A stretch of 64,000 nucleotides of DNA from JAVBLD01 sp031553705 (GTDB lineage Bacteria > Bacteroidota > Bacteroidia > Bacteroidales > Marinifilaceae). Below, piece after piece: positions 17,959 through 28,075 of the stretch. The translations under genes and the position numbers were made by a program. The notes beneath the pieces are model-generated. The model saw only the letters and a list, made by a program, of their open reading frames with translations. It did no database searches and was not told the DNA's origin. The DNA lies in NCBI GenBank assembly GCA_031553705.1, contig JAVBLD010000003.1:1-64000 (forward strand), given 5' to 3'. Positions within the stretch are counted from its first letter, which is position 1, and each line of letters starts with the position of its first letter.

Positions 17959-18540
17959 ATGATACAGATAGAGCGGGCGCTGATTAGTTTTGATATATTT
18001 GAAAAGAAGTTCTGCTGTGACTTGGACCGGTGTAAAGGAGCCTGTTGTATAGAAGGCGATTCCGGTGCCCCGTTGGAAGAAAGAGAATTGGAGGAGATCG
18101 AGCGCAATTATTCAAATATCAGGATATATATGAAGCCTGAAGGAATCCGGGCTGTCGAGGAACAGGGTTTTGGAGGGATCGATATTGAGGGCGATCTGGT
18201 GACTACATTGATCAGCGGAGGGGAGTGCGCCTATGCGATAGACCAGGATGGTATATGTTGGTGTGCTATTGAGAAGGCGTGGAGTGAAGGGAAAAGCAAT
18301 TTCCGGAAACCGATTTCCTGCCATCTCTATCCGATCCGGATTACCCGCTATCCTGATTACGATGCCGTAAACTATAATAAATGGAAGATTTGCAGTTGTG
18401 CCCGGGTAAAAGGAGAGCAGGAAAATATACCGCTTTACCGTTTTCTACGGGAAGCATTAATTGCAAAGTACGGATCCGAATGGTACGAGCAGCTTGAATA
18501 TGCTGCCCATGAGATTGAAACCGGACAAATCAGACTCTGA
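17959..18540 (+). CDS. DUF3109 family protein, cysteine-rich
   Basis: Soluble protein of 193 residues with no signal peptide. Cysteine clusters FCCDLDRCKGACC (about 18-30), CAYAIDQDGICWCA (about 91-104) and a C-terminal CSC suggest a bound metal or iron-sulfur site, related in pattern to the YkgJ-type zinc/iron-chelating proteins. This family is widespread in Bacteroidetes and has no assigned reaction. The gene follows gpmI after 111 bp containing a repeat copy, so co-transcription is uncertain. Confidence 0.85.
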   Translation: MIQIERALISFDIFEKKFCCDLDRCKGACCIEGDSGAPLEERELEEIERNYSNIRIYMKPEGIRAVEEQGFGGIDIEGDLVTTLISGGECAYAIDQDGICWCAIEKAWSEGKSNFRKPISCHLYPIRITRYPDYDAVNYNKWKICSCARVKGEQENIPLYRFLREALIAKYGSEWYEQLEYAAHEIETGQIRL

Positions 18541-18596
18541 TTATCTAATGAATCACTGAAGACGGGGTAGGAAAGTTATGAATGATGATCTTCTGG

Positions 18597-18632
18597 ATTC
18601 GTGTGATTCGTAGACATATTCGTGTCATTCGT
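18597..18632 (+). repeat. Direct repeat upstream of tRNA-His
   Basis: Two 15-base copies with one mismatch (ATTCGTGTGATTCGT at 18597, ATTCGTGTCATTCGT at 18618), offset by 21 bases. It may be a dispersed intergenic motif; no function can be read from it. Confidence 0.6.
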
Positions 18633-18652
18633 GGTTTTTTTCGATACTTTTA

Positions 18653-18683
18653 TTTGCAGAATTACGAATTGTCTTTATCTTTG
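18653..18683 (+). promoter_or_regulatory. Consensus promoter of tRNA-His
   Basis: TTTG (18653-18656), 19-bp spacer, TATCTTTG (18676-18683): a full match to the Bacteroidetes sigma-ABfr pattern, 17 bases before the tRNA. Confidence 0.8.
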
Positions 18684-18700
18684 CAACGCTAAAGCAAAAT

Positions 18701-18776
18701 GGTGGATGTAGCTCAGTCGGTTAGAGCGTCGGATTGTGGTTCCGAAGGTCGCCGGTTCGAACCCGGTCTTCCACCC
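18701..18776 (+). tRNA. tRNA-His (anticodon GTG)
   Basis: Cloverleaf with D arm GCTCAGTCGGTTAGAGC, anticodon stem TCGGA/TCCGA around TTGTGGT, and T arm CCGGTTCGAACCCGG. The extra 5' G (G-1) opposite the terminal C, the identity mark of tRNA-His, is present. There is one T/T mismatch in the acceptor stem. CCA is not encoded. Confidence 0.95.
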
Positions 18777-18777
18777 T

Positions 18778-18809
18778 AAAAAAAGGTGTTCTTTTGGAAC
18801 ACCTTTTTT
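18778..18809. terminator. Bidirectional terminator: tRNA-His and the M60 operon
   Basis: Seven A, stem GGTGTTC/GAACACC with loop TTTTG, six T. It is two bases after tRNA-His on the plus strand and about 20 bases beyond the stop of the minus-strand M60 gene, so it can end both. Confidence 0.9.
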
Positions 18810-18829
18810 ATTTCAGACATTTCTTTAAA

Positions 18830-21064
18830 TTATTTGAATTGAGCAATGTTATCGTCTGTGATATCATAAATATTCGAATGCTTCGGCATTGAATAGTTTT
18901 TGTCTGCAATGTACTTTTTTGTTGCTTGTATTTGCTGGCTGGTAATTGTAAACCAGGCTTTGGCATAATCGTTAATCTCTGCGTCGATTTCGGTCAGGAA
19001 GCCCCAAGCCTCGAAAAATTCCGTAAGGTCTAGCTTCGCAATGTCACAAGCTATCTTTACAAATTCCAGCTGATAGTAAGATTCGGTTAAAACCGAAACA
19101 TCGATATTGGTTTGGTTTCTTACAGCTTCATATACGTCCTTGTAAAAATCGTTTTGTCCAAGGACATCGTGCATATATAGTTTTAGTTGCCACAATGGCA
19201 CCAGTTTTTCAAAAACATCGATACCCGGCTTATTATGAGGAACATTCTTTTTAAGCAAGGAATTATGTGCATTCTGGTAATTGGTTTCCAAAAGCCTGGA
19301 TCTGTTTTTCCAGGAGGTCTGGATATACATGGACAAAAGATTGTTTGTGACTTCAGTCATGCCGATCCATTTGAATCCGGGTCTGGTCTGAAGGCTGTGG
19401 CCTAATTCATGGGCAGGTCCCCAACATGCAGTGGTTGAAAGTTTACTCAGGTCCAATATATTTTTTTGGGTTGAATTATTATAGCCGGTATATTCTCCGG
19501 CGGAATACATGTAGTTGTCCCCGTATACTACAAGGAAATAAGGTCTGTTTTTAAATTCTTTTCCATATTTATATAATCCAATAAATTCTTGTTCAAGACG
19601 AACCAAGTCGTCGTATTTGTCGATCAATGCCAATCCGTCGGGGGTATATGTTTTGAAGGCTTGTGTTTCGAATGTCAGGCTTGCATATTTTCCGATTACA
19701 TCAAAATGTTTGAATGTCGCTTTATTCAATATTCTCTGCCAATCTTCTTTTTTGTGCTTCTGGCTGTCGAAATAACCATTTACATGTCCCGTTGCGATGT
19801 TAATCTTTACGGCAGGTTCTGTCCCGGAAGGGGTGTAATACATAATATATATCAATCCTTTTGTTGCTGACTTTATTTTATTCAAACCGGTAGACAGCAA
19901 ATAAGTTGAGCCGGAAATTTCATTATCCACATCCTGTATAAACAACGAAGGGTATTGCCCGGTTACATTTTCTACAAATAAAATGATCTCTTCACTTGCA
20001 TCTACATAGATTCCTGTCGGATTGTCACGCATCCCTAGTGTTCCTGTTTTATTCTGATTTGCAAGTGATACGGGATTTTTGTATGCTTCATAATGTTGTA
20101 CCCTGAATTCAGTGTCATAAGCTTCTTTATAGATTTCCAATGCAAGCTCTTTAAAAAAGGCGTCCGGAATAGAGTTAATATCTTGCTCCGAGATTGTCGA
20201 TTTCAATTGCGAACAGGTAATATCGGTAAAAATGGTCAGATAGTTGAAATTATTCGAATTTTTGGTATAGAATTCCATTTCTGCACAACTTGCAAAACTG
20301 GTTTCCGTACCGCCTCCCATCCCTGATTCTACCACGAATTGTATTTTGATGGGCTTTTCCAAAGACGGAACAAAAGAGATTCGGTTAGGGCTTGTGCTAC
20401 CTTCGAAATCATATGTGCCGTATTCGGTAAGTGTGTTGTTGGATTCGGTTGCCACGTACAGTTTGAATTTTTTAAAATTCCCATTTGTACCGCTTGTTCT
20501 GGGATAATATATCAAGTAGTCCATGGTGGGGACATTTTCAAAATCGTAGGTGAGGACTATAGGAAAAGGTATGCTTCTGTCCCATCTTGAGTGATATAAC
20601 GTAGCCATATCCCCATCAAATGATTTTTCAATGCCTTCCCCCGATTGTGAAGAAGAGGCTGTACCGCTTTTTACTTTAATTTTTAGATCATCTTTTAAAC
20701 CTGAGTAGTCCAAATTACGACCTAATTGTTTTATCGGAATAGTACGGCTGACATTGTCGCCTCCGATGAGCAACATGATGGTCCTTGGATTTTTATCCGT
20801 ATTAACGGAAGTAGTTGACACCGTCAATTTTCCGGCGGAATAGTCAACCGTACACCAGTCATTTGTATTAACCTGACAAGTGATATTTTTAACGTTAGTA
20901 TTGACTGTTATAGTCTTTATTTCAACAAAACGCTCAAAGTCAATCGTATTTTCGCTTAACTCTATAAAAGGTTCGGAATCGGCTTCATCCGAACATGAAA
21001 AAGACATAAAAAGAATTCCTATAGATATGGTAGTGAAAATCAGGATATTAATAAATGATCTCAT
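18830..21064 (-). CDS. M60-like (enhancin-type) zinc metallopeptidase lipoprotein, mucinase-like
   Basis: Surface lipoprotein peptidase of 744 residues. Signal 1-23 with lipobox ending at Cys24 (SFSC), a BACON-type Ig-like domain about 30-115 (mucin/glycan anchoring), an F5/8 type C (discoidin)-like domain about 125-270 and the M60 catalytic region about 330-720. The zinc site is intact: H552-E553-L554-G555-H556, then E571 in GMTEVTNN. Family members such as BT4244 of B. thetaiotaomicron cleave O-glycosylated mucin-type proteins and share this BACON plus F5/8C layout. It is last in the minus-strand operon, 171 bp after its pseudo-peptidase neighbour. Confidence 0.93.
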   Translation of the reverse strand: MRSFINILIFTTISIGILFMSFSCSDEADSEPFIELSENTIDFERFVEIKTITVNTNVKNITCQVNTNDWCTVDYSAGKLTVSTTSVNTDKNPRTIMLLIGGDNVSRTIPIKQLGRNLDYSGLKDDLKIKVKSGTASSSQSGEGIEKSFDGDMATLYHSRWDRSIPFPIVLTYDFENVPTMDYLIYYPRTSGTNGNFKKFKLYVATESNNTLTEYGTYDFEGSTSPNRISFVPSLEKPIKIQFVVESGMGGGTETSFASCAEMEFYTKNSNNFNYLTIFTDITCSQLKSTISEQDINSIPDAFFKELALEIYKEAYDTEFRVQHYEAYKNPVSLANQNKTGTLGMRDNPTGIYVDASEEIILFVENVTGQYPSLFIQDVDNEISGSTYLLSTGLNKIKSATKGLIYIMYYTPSGTEPAVKINIATGHVNGYFDSQKHKKEDWQRILNKATFKHFDVIGKYASLTFETQAFKTYTPDGLALIDKYDDLVRLEQEFIGLYKYGKEFKNRPYFLVVYGDNYMYSAGEYTGYNNSTQKNILDLSKLSTTACWGPAHELGHSLQTRPGFKWIGMTEVTNNLLSMYIQTSWKNRSRLLETNYQNAHNSLLKKNVPHNKPGIDVFEKLVPLWQLKLYMHDVLGQNDFYKDVYEAVRNQTNIDVSVLTESYYQLEFVKIACDIAKLDLTEFFEAWGFLTEIDAEINDYAKAWFTITSQQIQATKKYIADKNYSMPKHSNIYDITDDNIAQFK

Positions 21065-21175
21065 GCTTGTGACATTAATTTGATGTATCTGTAGACTTAT
21101 AAAAAACGGTTAAAATTATACCATTAAAAATGTGATAAGATGTAAGTTTATTTTTACCGATGATGTTTTTTCCAA

Positions 21176-21218
21176 TTATAATAATAAGGAGATTTGTGAG
21201 ATCCCCTTATTATTATAA
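21176..21218 (-). terminator. Hairpin between the two M60-like genes
   Basis: Perfect 14-bp stem (21176-21189 with 21205-21218, TTATAATAATAAGG) and 15-base loop, 17 bases past the stop of the upstream gene. It is AT-rich and is not followed by a clear U run on the minus strand, so it may be a weak terminator or an mRNA 3'-end stabiliser that lowers expression of the last gene. Confidence 0.55.
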
Positions 21219-21235
21219 AATAGTATGTTTAAAAA

Positions 21236-23245
21236 TCATAACTCATATCCCGCATATAACTCCGCTATAGCAATGGATAAGCTGGCGCTTACCGTTGATA
21301 TTACCCTGATCTGGATATACTTTGCTCTTATTTCAGGGAACTTGATTACTTGCATGGTTCTATCGGCCGGATTCAACCCGGTTCTAGTGGATACTAATGT
21401 CCAGTCTCCGGTCAATCCAGTCATGCTGGTGTGGATTTCTACCCCGTCCACTTGGTATCCTCCGCTCTGGCGCGGTAAAAATTTCACCTGATTGACTAGG
21501 AATTCTCCGCCCAGATTGATGCTAACCCATTGGGGAGGTGCACCGGTCGCGCTAGAGGCCCAGTTGGCATGCCAGTAGGTAGCGTTATTCCCGTCGATGA
21601 TTGCGGGTACACGTCCTTCGGAGTGATCGCTGCTGAAGTTCGCAATAGTCCAGTTACTCCTGCTCAGATCTCCGGCAACAAGTTTCACTAATGTGCTGTT
21701 GTCCAGTAGGATTACCGGAGCAGTAGATTTAACTTCAAAACTTGGAATGATTGCCGGATCAAATGTTTCCCAAAATTTATCATTGACGTCCCATGCCGGC
21801 AGTTTTGCCATTTCGCTACTGAGCATACTCCCATATTTTATTCCCCAGGCATCAAAGAAGGGCCGCATGTCTTTTTGGACATATTCGCAGACCCGGTAAC
21901 AGAAATAACTGCGGCGGCGAGCCGGTATATCATTCAATATGACGTCGTATTCAGACGCTAATTCCCGTGAAGTTTTTCCGAGGTAGGCAAACAAATCCCA
22001 ACCGAATTTCTGGGCCAGTTGCATAAAAGGAATCAGAGCTGCATTGCTCTCTTTCATGATCGTGGAGTTGTCGAAATTCTTTGTGGCATCGCTGTTCTTT
22101 ACAAAGCGGTTAATTACACTTTGAAAATTGCTGGTGAAATCCGGCCAGCTACCTTTTGTGCGGGTGTAATAGTGCATATAATGGAAGTCATTCGACGTAT
22201 TGACAATCCCTCCATTCAATCCGTCCCCCCACGTCCAGGCAGAGGATTGATAGCTATGGCCGATTGCACTGAGGATACTACGGATCTTTTCATCTTTGTT
22301 CGACCAATCGAAAGCTGCATTAAGTATATCCTTAGCAAATATCATCGGATAAGCGCCGGAGATTGCCTGTACATCGCTGGCAATTCGTAGAGGAACATCC
22401 GGGCTACCGTGCAGTTGTCCCTTCTGGGCATCCGATAAACCGGAGTAAATATTGAAATCCTTTTCGATGATCTCATCATAGAATTTTGTCAATTGTTCGA
22501 TGTCATTGGCATTGGTAATTTTTTTCAGAGTTACAACCGGTACGTTCCAGTTGATCCGCTTGGAAGAGATCTCGGCAAATGGTACGGTCAATAGCGGTTG
22601 TACGGCTTCCAACCAGGTGTTAGGGGTAGTTGTTCCAAGTGTGAAGTCGGGAGATTTTACGACTCCTTTGAATTCGAATGTTTCCGGTTTGGTGAATGGA
22701 CTTTCCGGAACAATATAGATGTTCCCTCCGAAAAAGTTAACCATCCTTGTCGTGTCCTGGATCAGTTCCTGATTTGTATAAATAGTCGGATACCTCAATA
22801 TTTGTCCGGTAAGGGTCGGAGCGACTCCAATCTGAATAAACACTTTTCCGGACAAATCTGTCGGTTTGATCACAGTGACCGTTTCAGCCGGAGGTGCATA
22901 TAATCCGGTATTGAACCACGGTTTGGCGGTTACAATGTTTGTTCTTGTGTCGGGTACGGACGGCGTATATACTGCATTTACCTCCACTTTTATCCCATTT
23001 ACCAACCGTTCGATTGCATTCGGAACAAGTCCCGGATAGGATTCCACCCATCCCCAATAGGGATTGTATTGTAGCTCCACTCCCTCCTGTACATGGTTGT
23101 CCGCCATGCCGGGAGAATTGTCAATAAACGGCTCTTCAGTCAGTCTCTCTTTGTTACAGGAGATTATAGCTATAGTAAACAGTAGCACTCCTGTGATATT
23201 GTATAAAGTTCTCATCATATTTTTTTTTATCCTGTACATAATCAA
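21236..23245 (-). CDS. M60-like protein lacking the catalytic zinc motif, with F5/8C domain
   Basis: Lipoprotein of 669 residues (lipobox ends ..AIISC; ATG at 23218 or 23215 may be the true start, as the first nine residues are not signal-like). Residues about 150-500 are M60-like in order and spacing, but where the active enzyme has HELGHSLQ this one has S326-A327-I328-G329-H330 then SYQ, and the following Glu of GMTEVTNN is replaced (I347 in NGGIVNTSN). The first zinc His, the catalytic Glu and the third ligand are therefore all missing. A discoidin-like F5/8C domain fills about 530-669 (WSINL.., YIQIRV..). I infer a glycoprotein-binding pseudo-peptidase. Upstream SusD is 18 bp away. Confidence 0.82.
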   Translation of the reverse strand: MIMYRIKKNMMRTLYNITGVLLFTIAIISCNKERLTEEPFIDNSPGMADNHVQEGVELQYNPYWGWVESYPGLVPNAIERLVNGIKVEVNAVYTPSVPDTRTNIVTAKPWFNTGLYAPPAETVTVIKPTDLSGKVFIQIGVAPTLTGQILRYPTIYTNQELIQDTTRMVNFFGGNIYIVPESPFTKPETFEFKGVVKSPDFTLGTTTPNTWLEAVQPLLTVPFAEISSKRINWNVPVVTLKKITNANDIEQLTKFYDEIIEKDFNIYSGLSDAQKGQLHGSPDVPLRIASDVQAISGAYPMIFAKDILNAAFDWSNKDEKIRSILSAIGHSYQSSAWTWGDGLNGGIVNTSNDFHYMHYYTRTKGSWPDFTSNFQSVINRFVKNSDATKNFDNSTIMKESNAALIPFMQLAQKFGWDLFAYLGKTSRELASEYDVILNDIPARRRSYFCYRVCEYVQKDMRPFFDAWGIKYGSMLSSEMAKLPAWDVNDKFWETFDPAIIPSFEVKSTAPVILLDNSTLVKLVAGDLSRSNWTIANFSSDHSEGRVPAIIDGNNATYWHANWASSATGAPPQWVSINLGGEFLVNQVKFLPRQSGGYQVDGVEIHTSMTGLTGDWTLVSTRTGLNPADRTMQVIKFPEIRAKYIQIRVISTVSASLSIAIAELYAGYEL

Positions 23246-23263
23246 AATGACAAATACAAATCC

Positions 23264-24889
23264 TTATTTCATATTCAATTGATCGTACTCAAAGAACCAG
23301 TTCTTTGGGTTCATCAGGAAATTTCTATAATAGTCCTGCTCTGCGGCCGGAAATTTCTTTGAGATAGGAATCGCCAGTTTTTCGGGCATGTTGGAGTTTC
23401 TTGCCATACGCAACAGTGTAAACCATCTCTTTCCTTCATAAGCGCTTTCTAAAGCAACCTCTTCGCCAATCAGGCTATCCATTACAAATTGTTTTCTTTC
23501 CAACGGAGTGGTCGATTTCACGAAGTATTTCAGATATCTCGGTACCACTCCGGCACGGCCTCTTACTCCCAGGGAGTTTTGCATGTCGGTTCCGTTTACC
23601 CCGAGGAAAATCGGTGAATTAAACGGTGCTTTATAGCTGTTCGGGCTTACAAATGATGTCTTCGTCCCGACATTCAGCAGTGAGTCAGCGGCAGCCAGAT
23701 CACCGATATAGTTCAATGCTTCGGTCATCATCAGAAAAATATCGGCGGCCCGGTAAATCGGGGTGACGGTATTATAACTGAAATAGCGCATAACAACATT
23801 GATACTTTCTGCATTTATCCGTCCGCCTGTATAAGTAACTCCTTTTCCCCGAAACTGATCGCCCGGTACTTTTTTCCCTCCTACAAAGGAGCTGTCCGCT
23901 TCATATTTTGCAATCAGGTCCGGATGGGGCGCCAGATAGAGTTTTGCCATAAAAACATCGAATAACGGATTCGGCTGATTTTTAGAATAATTGTAGGGCA
24001 CAGCTGTAATCATCTCGGACGTTGCGATCGTATTGCTGAATATCACTGTCCAATTGCCGCTTCCGTAGGGAGATGCCGCTAATTTATGTTTTGCTATGTC
24101 GGCTGATGCACCTCCACTATTGGCCTCCTTGCAGATACAATCCATCCCTTGCCGGATCGATTCGATATAATTACCGTTCCATAGATAGAGCTCAGTCATC
24201 AGAGCATTTACTGAAACGGCCAGGCGGTTCCATGTGTAGTCGGCAACATTCAGGAAAACCGTCCAGTCCAACACATAGTTGGTTGAATAGCCGTTCACTC
24301 CGTCCACTCCGGTCTTGACAAAGTAGATCAATTCATTGATCAATTCATCGAATTCAAGCATCCGTTCTTTGCCCAAGTCCTGGCTATCCCCGAGGGCGAT
24401 GTCATAATAAACCGCCTTTCCGTAAAGTTTTCCGATGGTCAGATAAGCCCATGCCCGGTAAGTAATCGCATTGATAACTAACCCCTTATACATATTGTCC
24501 GACAAAGCAGTCGGATTCTTCTTATTAAAAGCTACGATATGGCGCAAAAAGTCGTTGGCATTGACCACAATCTTATAGAACGGCGCGGGATTGATTTCTA
24601 TATTGCCGTTGCCTGCTTTGAACCGGAAGATATCCCAGTACTCTACGGGAGCTTTAGCGGTTGGTTGTACTAGGTCGCCCTTTAATTCCGATAAGACAAT
24701 ATATTTATCTGCCGCAGCCTGGAATGTGGCAGCCAATCCGAGGAAATTCGAGTATACTTCGCTGACCGTAGCGTAGTTATTCTTTTCTAACAGCATATCG
24801 TTCGAATTGATTTCGAAGAAGTCGCTGCAGGAGCTAAGTCCGAGCGCTAATGCTGTCCAGCTGATAATGATTATATTTTTAATCCGCAT
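23264..24889 (-). CDS. SusD/RagB-family surface lipoprotein
   Basis: Glycan- or glycopeptide-binding lipoprotein of 541 residues, partner of the SusC encoded 40 bp upstream. The signal peptide ends at the lipobox LSSC (about Cys21), then SDFFEINSNDML, a usual SusD opening. The C-terminal family signature is present as EEVALESAYEGKRWFTLLRMARN near 475-500. It belongs to the second SusC/SusD pair of the FAS1/M60 locus. Confidence 0.93.
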   Translation of the reverse strand: MRIKNIIIISWTALALGLSSCSDFFEINSNDMLLEKNNYATVSEVYSNFLGLAATFQAAADKYIVLSELKGDLVQPTAKAPVEYWDIFRFKAGNGNIEINPAPFYKIVVNANDFLRHIVAFNKKNPTALSDNMYKGLVINAITYRAWAYLTIGKLYGKAVYYDIALGDSQDLGKERMLEFDELINELIYFVKTGVDGVNGYSTNYVLDWTVFLNVADYTWNRLAVSVNALMTELYLWNGNYIESIRQGMDCICKEANSGGASADIAKHKLAASPYGSGNWTVIFSNTIATSEMITAVPYNYSKNQPNPLFDVFMAKLYLAPHPDLIAKYEADSSFVGGKKVPGDQFRGKGVTYTGGRINAESINVVMRYFSYNTVTPIYRAADIFLMMTEALNYIGDLAAADSLLNVGTKTSFVSPNSYKAPFNSPIFLGVNGTDMQNSLGVRGRAGVVPRYLKYFVKSTTPLERKQFVMDSLIGEEVALESAYEGKRWFTLLRMARNSNMPEKLAIPISKKFPAAEQDYYRNFLMNPKNWFFEYDQLNMK

Positions 24890-24929
24890 ATTTTATATTT
24901 TTAATCCGGTATAACAATAGATTATAAAC

Positions 24930-27900
24930 TTAGAAGTTTAATATAAATCCTAACCTTCCACTCTTTGCCAGAGGCACTTTCCCCAGATCCATACCGGACA
25001 TCTGCGGATCGTAAGAGTAACTGAATTCGGGATCTAAACCATGGTATTTAGTGAAGGTCAGCAGGTTTTCACCGGTAAGATAAACTTTTACACTGTTGAA
25101 GAATAAAAATTTCTTGCCAGTCTGATAACTTAGGGTAATCTCCTTCAGTTTCATGTATGACCCGTCTTCGATCCATCGCGAAGAAAAACGACTGTTACCG
25201 TTCGGATCGCCATAACTGGCTTTTGGAATATCGGTGCTTTGCCCATCGTAAGTCCATCTCCTTGCCACCACACTAGTCTGGTTTGAGAATTCGGTCATTG
25301 ATTCGGTGCCTCTCCTGACAGCATTATATATTTCGTTGCCGTAACTATAAGTAAAATTAGCATACAGGTTGATGTTCTTATACCTGATATTGGTAAAAAA
25401 TCCTCCGAAGAAATCAGGATTCGGATTGCCAAGGTTGACCATGTCTTTTCCGTCGATGACTTTATCGGGAGTTACATCCTTAAATTTGATGTCGCCGGCT
25501 TCAAACGGAATGCCCGCATGGGATACATATCCCGTGGCCTTGGCTTCCTGGCGGGAAGTAAATACTTTTTCCACTTGGTAACCATAGAAAGAGTAGGGCA
25601 TTTCACCAACCTTCGAGATCAGTTTGGTTCCATCCGAAAAGGTAACGATACTTTCCGAAGGTCCGCCAAGGCTAATTACTTCGGGTTTGGCTGTAGCAAT
25701 ATTTACTCCGATTGTCCATCCGAGATGATCGGTCTGGATCAGGTTTGCAATAAGATTTACCTCTGCGCCCCTGGTTCTCATTTCTCCTACATTGTCATAT
25801 ATAAAATCATATCCATACCCTCCGCCTACATGCTTTTCGATGAGCATCTCTTTGGTACGTTCTTCAAACAGGTCGATACTCAGGTTAAAACGATTGCCTA
25901 CTAAAGCAAAATCAAGTCCGACATTGGCATTCCAAACTTTTTCCGGTCCGAGGTTTGAATTGGGTAGTCCGGCCCTTACAATACCTGCGATATCCCGGAA
26001 AGAGATGCTGGTGTAATAGTAGCGGCTCAGTTTCGACGAATAGCGGCTATTGCCGGTCATCCCATATTCCCCTCTCAGTTTCAATCCGCTGACGGCATCC
26101 ATGTCTCTTAATATAGCCGTGCTTTTGAGGTTCCAGGCTGCTTTTACCGCAGGTAGAACAAAGAATCTGCCGCTGTTCGATCCGTAGGAAGAGGACGCGT
26201 CCACTGCTGCCGAGATCCCCAAAGAATAGATGCTTTTAAAGTTATAATCAGCTAAAAGATAGGTGTTCATCCAGTTCCATTCGTCAAGGCTACCGACGAT
26301 CTTCCGGCTGATGGTCGTTACGCTGGATAGCGACCGGTAGAAATCGGAAGTGGTGTTAAATCCGGAACCGCAGTCAAACTCTTTTTTGGACATGATCATC
26401 TGATAACCCAATGCTACATTAAGTGAGTGTATGTTATCAAATGTCTTATTGTATTGGAGTATTCCGTTTCCGTAATAGTTCAACCCTTCTCCTACCCCGT
26501 GCCTTACAATATTCCGAGCTATTTCATAGTCGATGACGGACGGCGCTATTGCAGAAGAGGTCCTGCCGGGAATGAAAAGGCTTTCCTGGGTATAGTTATA
26601 ATATAACCCGACCATTGCGTTGAACCGGAGTGCCCCTGTGATTTGGTAACTCAGACCGGCATTAATCAGCAGGTCGTATGCTTTGTTGCGGGCGGCAACA
26701 TCCGATACGACTGCGCTGGGATTACTGGTGCTGAATTTACTTACCAACAACGAGTTGAAGTTCGGAAGGTTGATCCTCTCCGAGTTTTGCTCATAAATAC
26801 TGGCCAATGGAGCGGCGTACAAGGCTGCCAGGATCGGATTGGTCTGTTTTATCATTCCTTGTTCCATCAGATCATGTGTACTATAGTTGAATCCGATCGA
26901 GGTAAACATCTTAAGTCGTTGGGTAACGTTGATATCCGAGTTAAACCGGGTAAAATATTTCGTTTGTTCGGTGTTTTTAATCACTCCTTGGTTCATCAGA
27001 TAACCGATCGATAATGTATAGTTAGCAATAGCATCACCTCCTTTTACTTTTAACAAATTCTCGGTGGATACCGAAGTGGTATAGATCTCATCCTGCCAGT
27101 CGGTGTTGTTATCATACAAGTAATTATAGTGATTGTCCGGATCGTTTTTCAGAAACGGATAGGCCTCCGTCAATGCATTCAGGTCGGTGTAAGCCGATTC
27201 GCCGATATCTCCGATATAGTTCTTAAAACCAACTGGGTCGAGCAATGGAATGCGTTTGTTCATAAAGCCGATTCCTTCTACTGTATGGAACATCACTTTT
27301 GTCTCTAAGTCGGTTGCTTTTTCGGTTTCGATCATTAGAACCCCATTACTTCCTAACGAACCGTAACTGTTGGCATCAGCCCCTTTCAACAGGGTTATGC
27401 TTTCTACCTCTTTCAGGTTGATCGGCATAAAAATATTCTTTGAAAATCCCTGAATCACTTTTGACGAGGACTGGTCAGGCAGATAAGGCATTCCGTCCAC
27501 TACGATCAAAGGAGTGTTCTCGGTTACCATCGAGCGTAAAGCCCTCAGCATGATCCATGAGCCTTCACCCGGCATCCCACTTTTATTCAGAATCTGTAGG
27601 CCTGCGATTTTACCTATTAACGCTTCGTCGGGCGAAGCGTAACCGAGATTAAGATCCTTTTTGTTGATCGCGATGGAACTACCCGTTTTATCAACACTCT
27701 CTTTCTTTCCAGTAGGGGTAGTGAAGATATCGGTAAACATGACGCTGTTTGTCGGAAGCAGATAGATATTTAGCTCTGTCCGCCCAGCGAGAGCTGTTTT
27801 GATTTTAAAATAGGCGTTATGCTCCACGATCAGTGCTGCATTTTTGTCGTTTACCTGGATGGTAAAACTACCGTCTTCTGCGGTGATCGCACTTTTCGGT

Positions 27901-28055
27901 GCGTTTACAGACAATACGCTGGCATTGGACACAGGAGCTTTGGTGTCTGCCCGGTAAACTTTACCTTTTACGATAACCGCTTCCTGTGCCGATACGCCCG
28001 CCGTTATAAGCAACAACAAGATACCTATAACCGAATGTTTTATCATTTTTATCAT
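24930..28055 (-). CDS. SusC/RagA-family TonB-linked outer-membrane protein
   Basis: Importer of 1041 residues. Signal 1-23 (ends GVSAQ), carboxypeptidase-regulatory-like domain about 28-100, plug about 120-245 with PLIVVDGMPYL and the SNGVLMIETEK segment, then the barrel, ending GRLGFILNF. It lacks the usual EEVVVTGYG; the linker reads MFTDIFTTPTGKKE, a divergence also seen in SusC proteins from FAS1-containing loci. It pairs with the SusD downstream and follows a FAS1 gene by 20 bp. Confidence 0.93.
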   Translation of the reverse strand: MIKMIKHSVIGILLLLITAGVSAQEAVIVKGKVYRADTKAPVSNASVLSVNAPKSAITAEDGSFTIQVNDKNAALIVEHNAYFKIKTALAGRTELNIYLLPTNSVMFTDIFTTPTGKKESVDKTGSSIAINKKDLNLGYASPDEALIGKIAGLQILNKSGMPGEGSWIMLRALRSMVTENTPLIVVDGMPYLPDQSSSKVIQGFSKNIFMPINLKEVESITLLKGADANSYGSLGSNGVLMIETEKATDLETKVMFHTVEGIGFMNKRIPLLDPVGFKNYIGDIGESAYTDLNALTEAYPFLKNDPDNHYNYLYDNNTDWQDEIYTTSVSTENLLKVKGGDAIANYTLSIGYLMNQGVIKNTEQTKYFTRFNSDINVTQRLKMFTSIGFNYSTHDLMEQGMIKQTNPILAALYAAPLASIYEQNSERINLPNFNSLLVSKFSTSNPSAVVSDVAARNKAYDLLINAGLSYQITGALRFNAMVGLYYNYTQESLFIPGRTSSAIAPSVIDYEIARNIVRHGVGEGLNYYGNGILQYNKTFDNIHSLNVALGYQMIMSKKEFDCGSGFNTTSDFYRSLSSVTTISRKIVGSLDEWNWMNTYLLADYNFKSIYSLGISAAVDASSSYGSNSGRFFVLPAVKAAWNLKSTAILRDMDAVSGLKLRGEYGMTGNSRYSSKLSRYYYTSISFRDIAGIVRAGLPNSNLGPEKVWNANVGLDFALVGNRFNLSIDLFEERTKEMLIEKHVGGGYGYDFIYDNVGEMRTRGAEVNLIANLIQTDHLGWTIGVNIATAKPEVISLGGPSESIVTFSDGTKLISKVGEMPYSFYGYQVEKVFTSRQEAKATGYVSHAGIPFEAGDIKFKDVTPDKVIDGKDMVNLGNPNPDFFGGFFTNIRYKNINLYANFTYSYGNEIYNAVRRGTESMTEFSNQTSVVARRWTYDGQSTDIPKASYGDPNGNSRFSSRWIEDGSYMKLKEITLSYQTGKKFLFFNSVKVYLTGENLLTFTKYHGLDPEFSYSYDPQMSGMDLGKVPLAKSGRLGFILNF

Positions 28056-28075
28056 ATAGCTTAATCTTTTGCTGA

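Noticed and set aside
18597..18632. Two-copy 15-base repeat as a CRISPR-like or regulatory array
   Set aside because: Only two copies, 21-base offset, not linked to a promoter; kept as a simple repeat.
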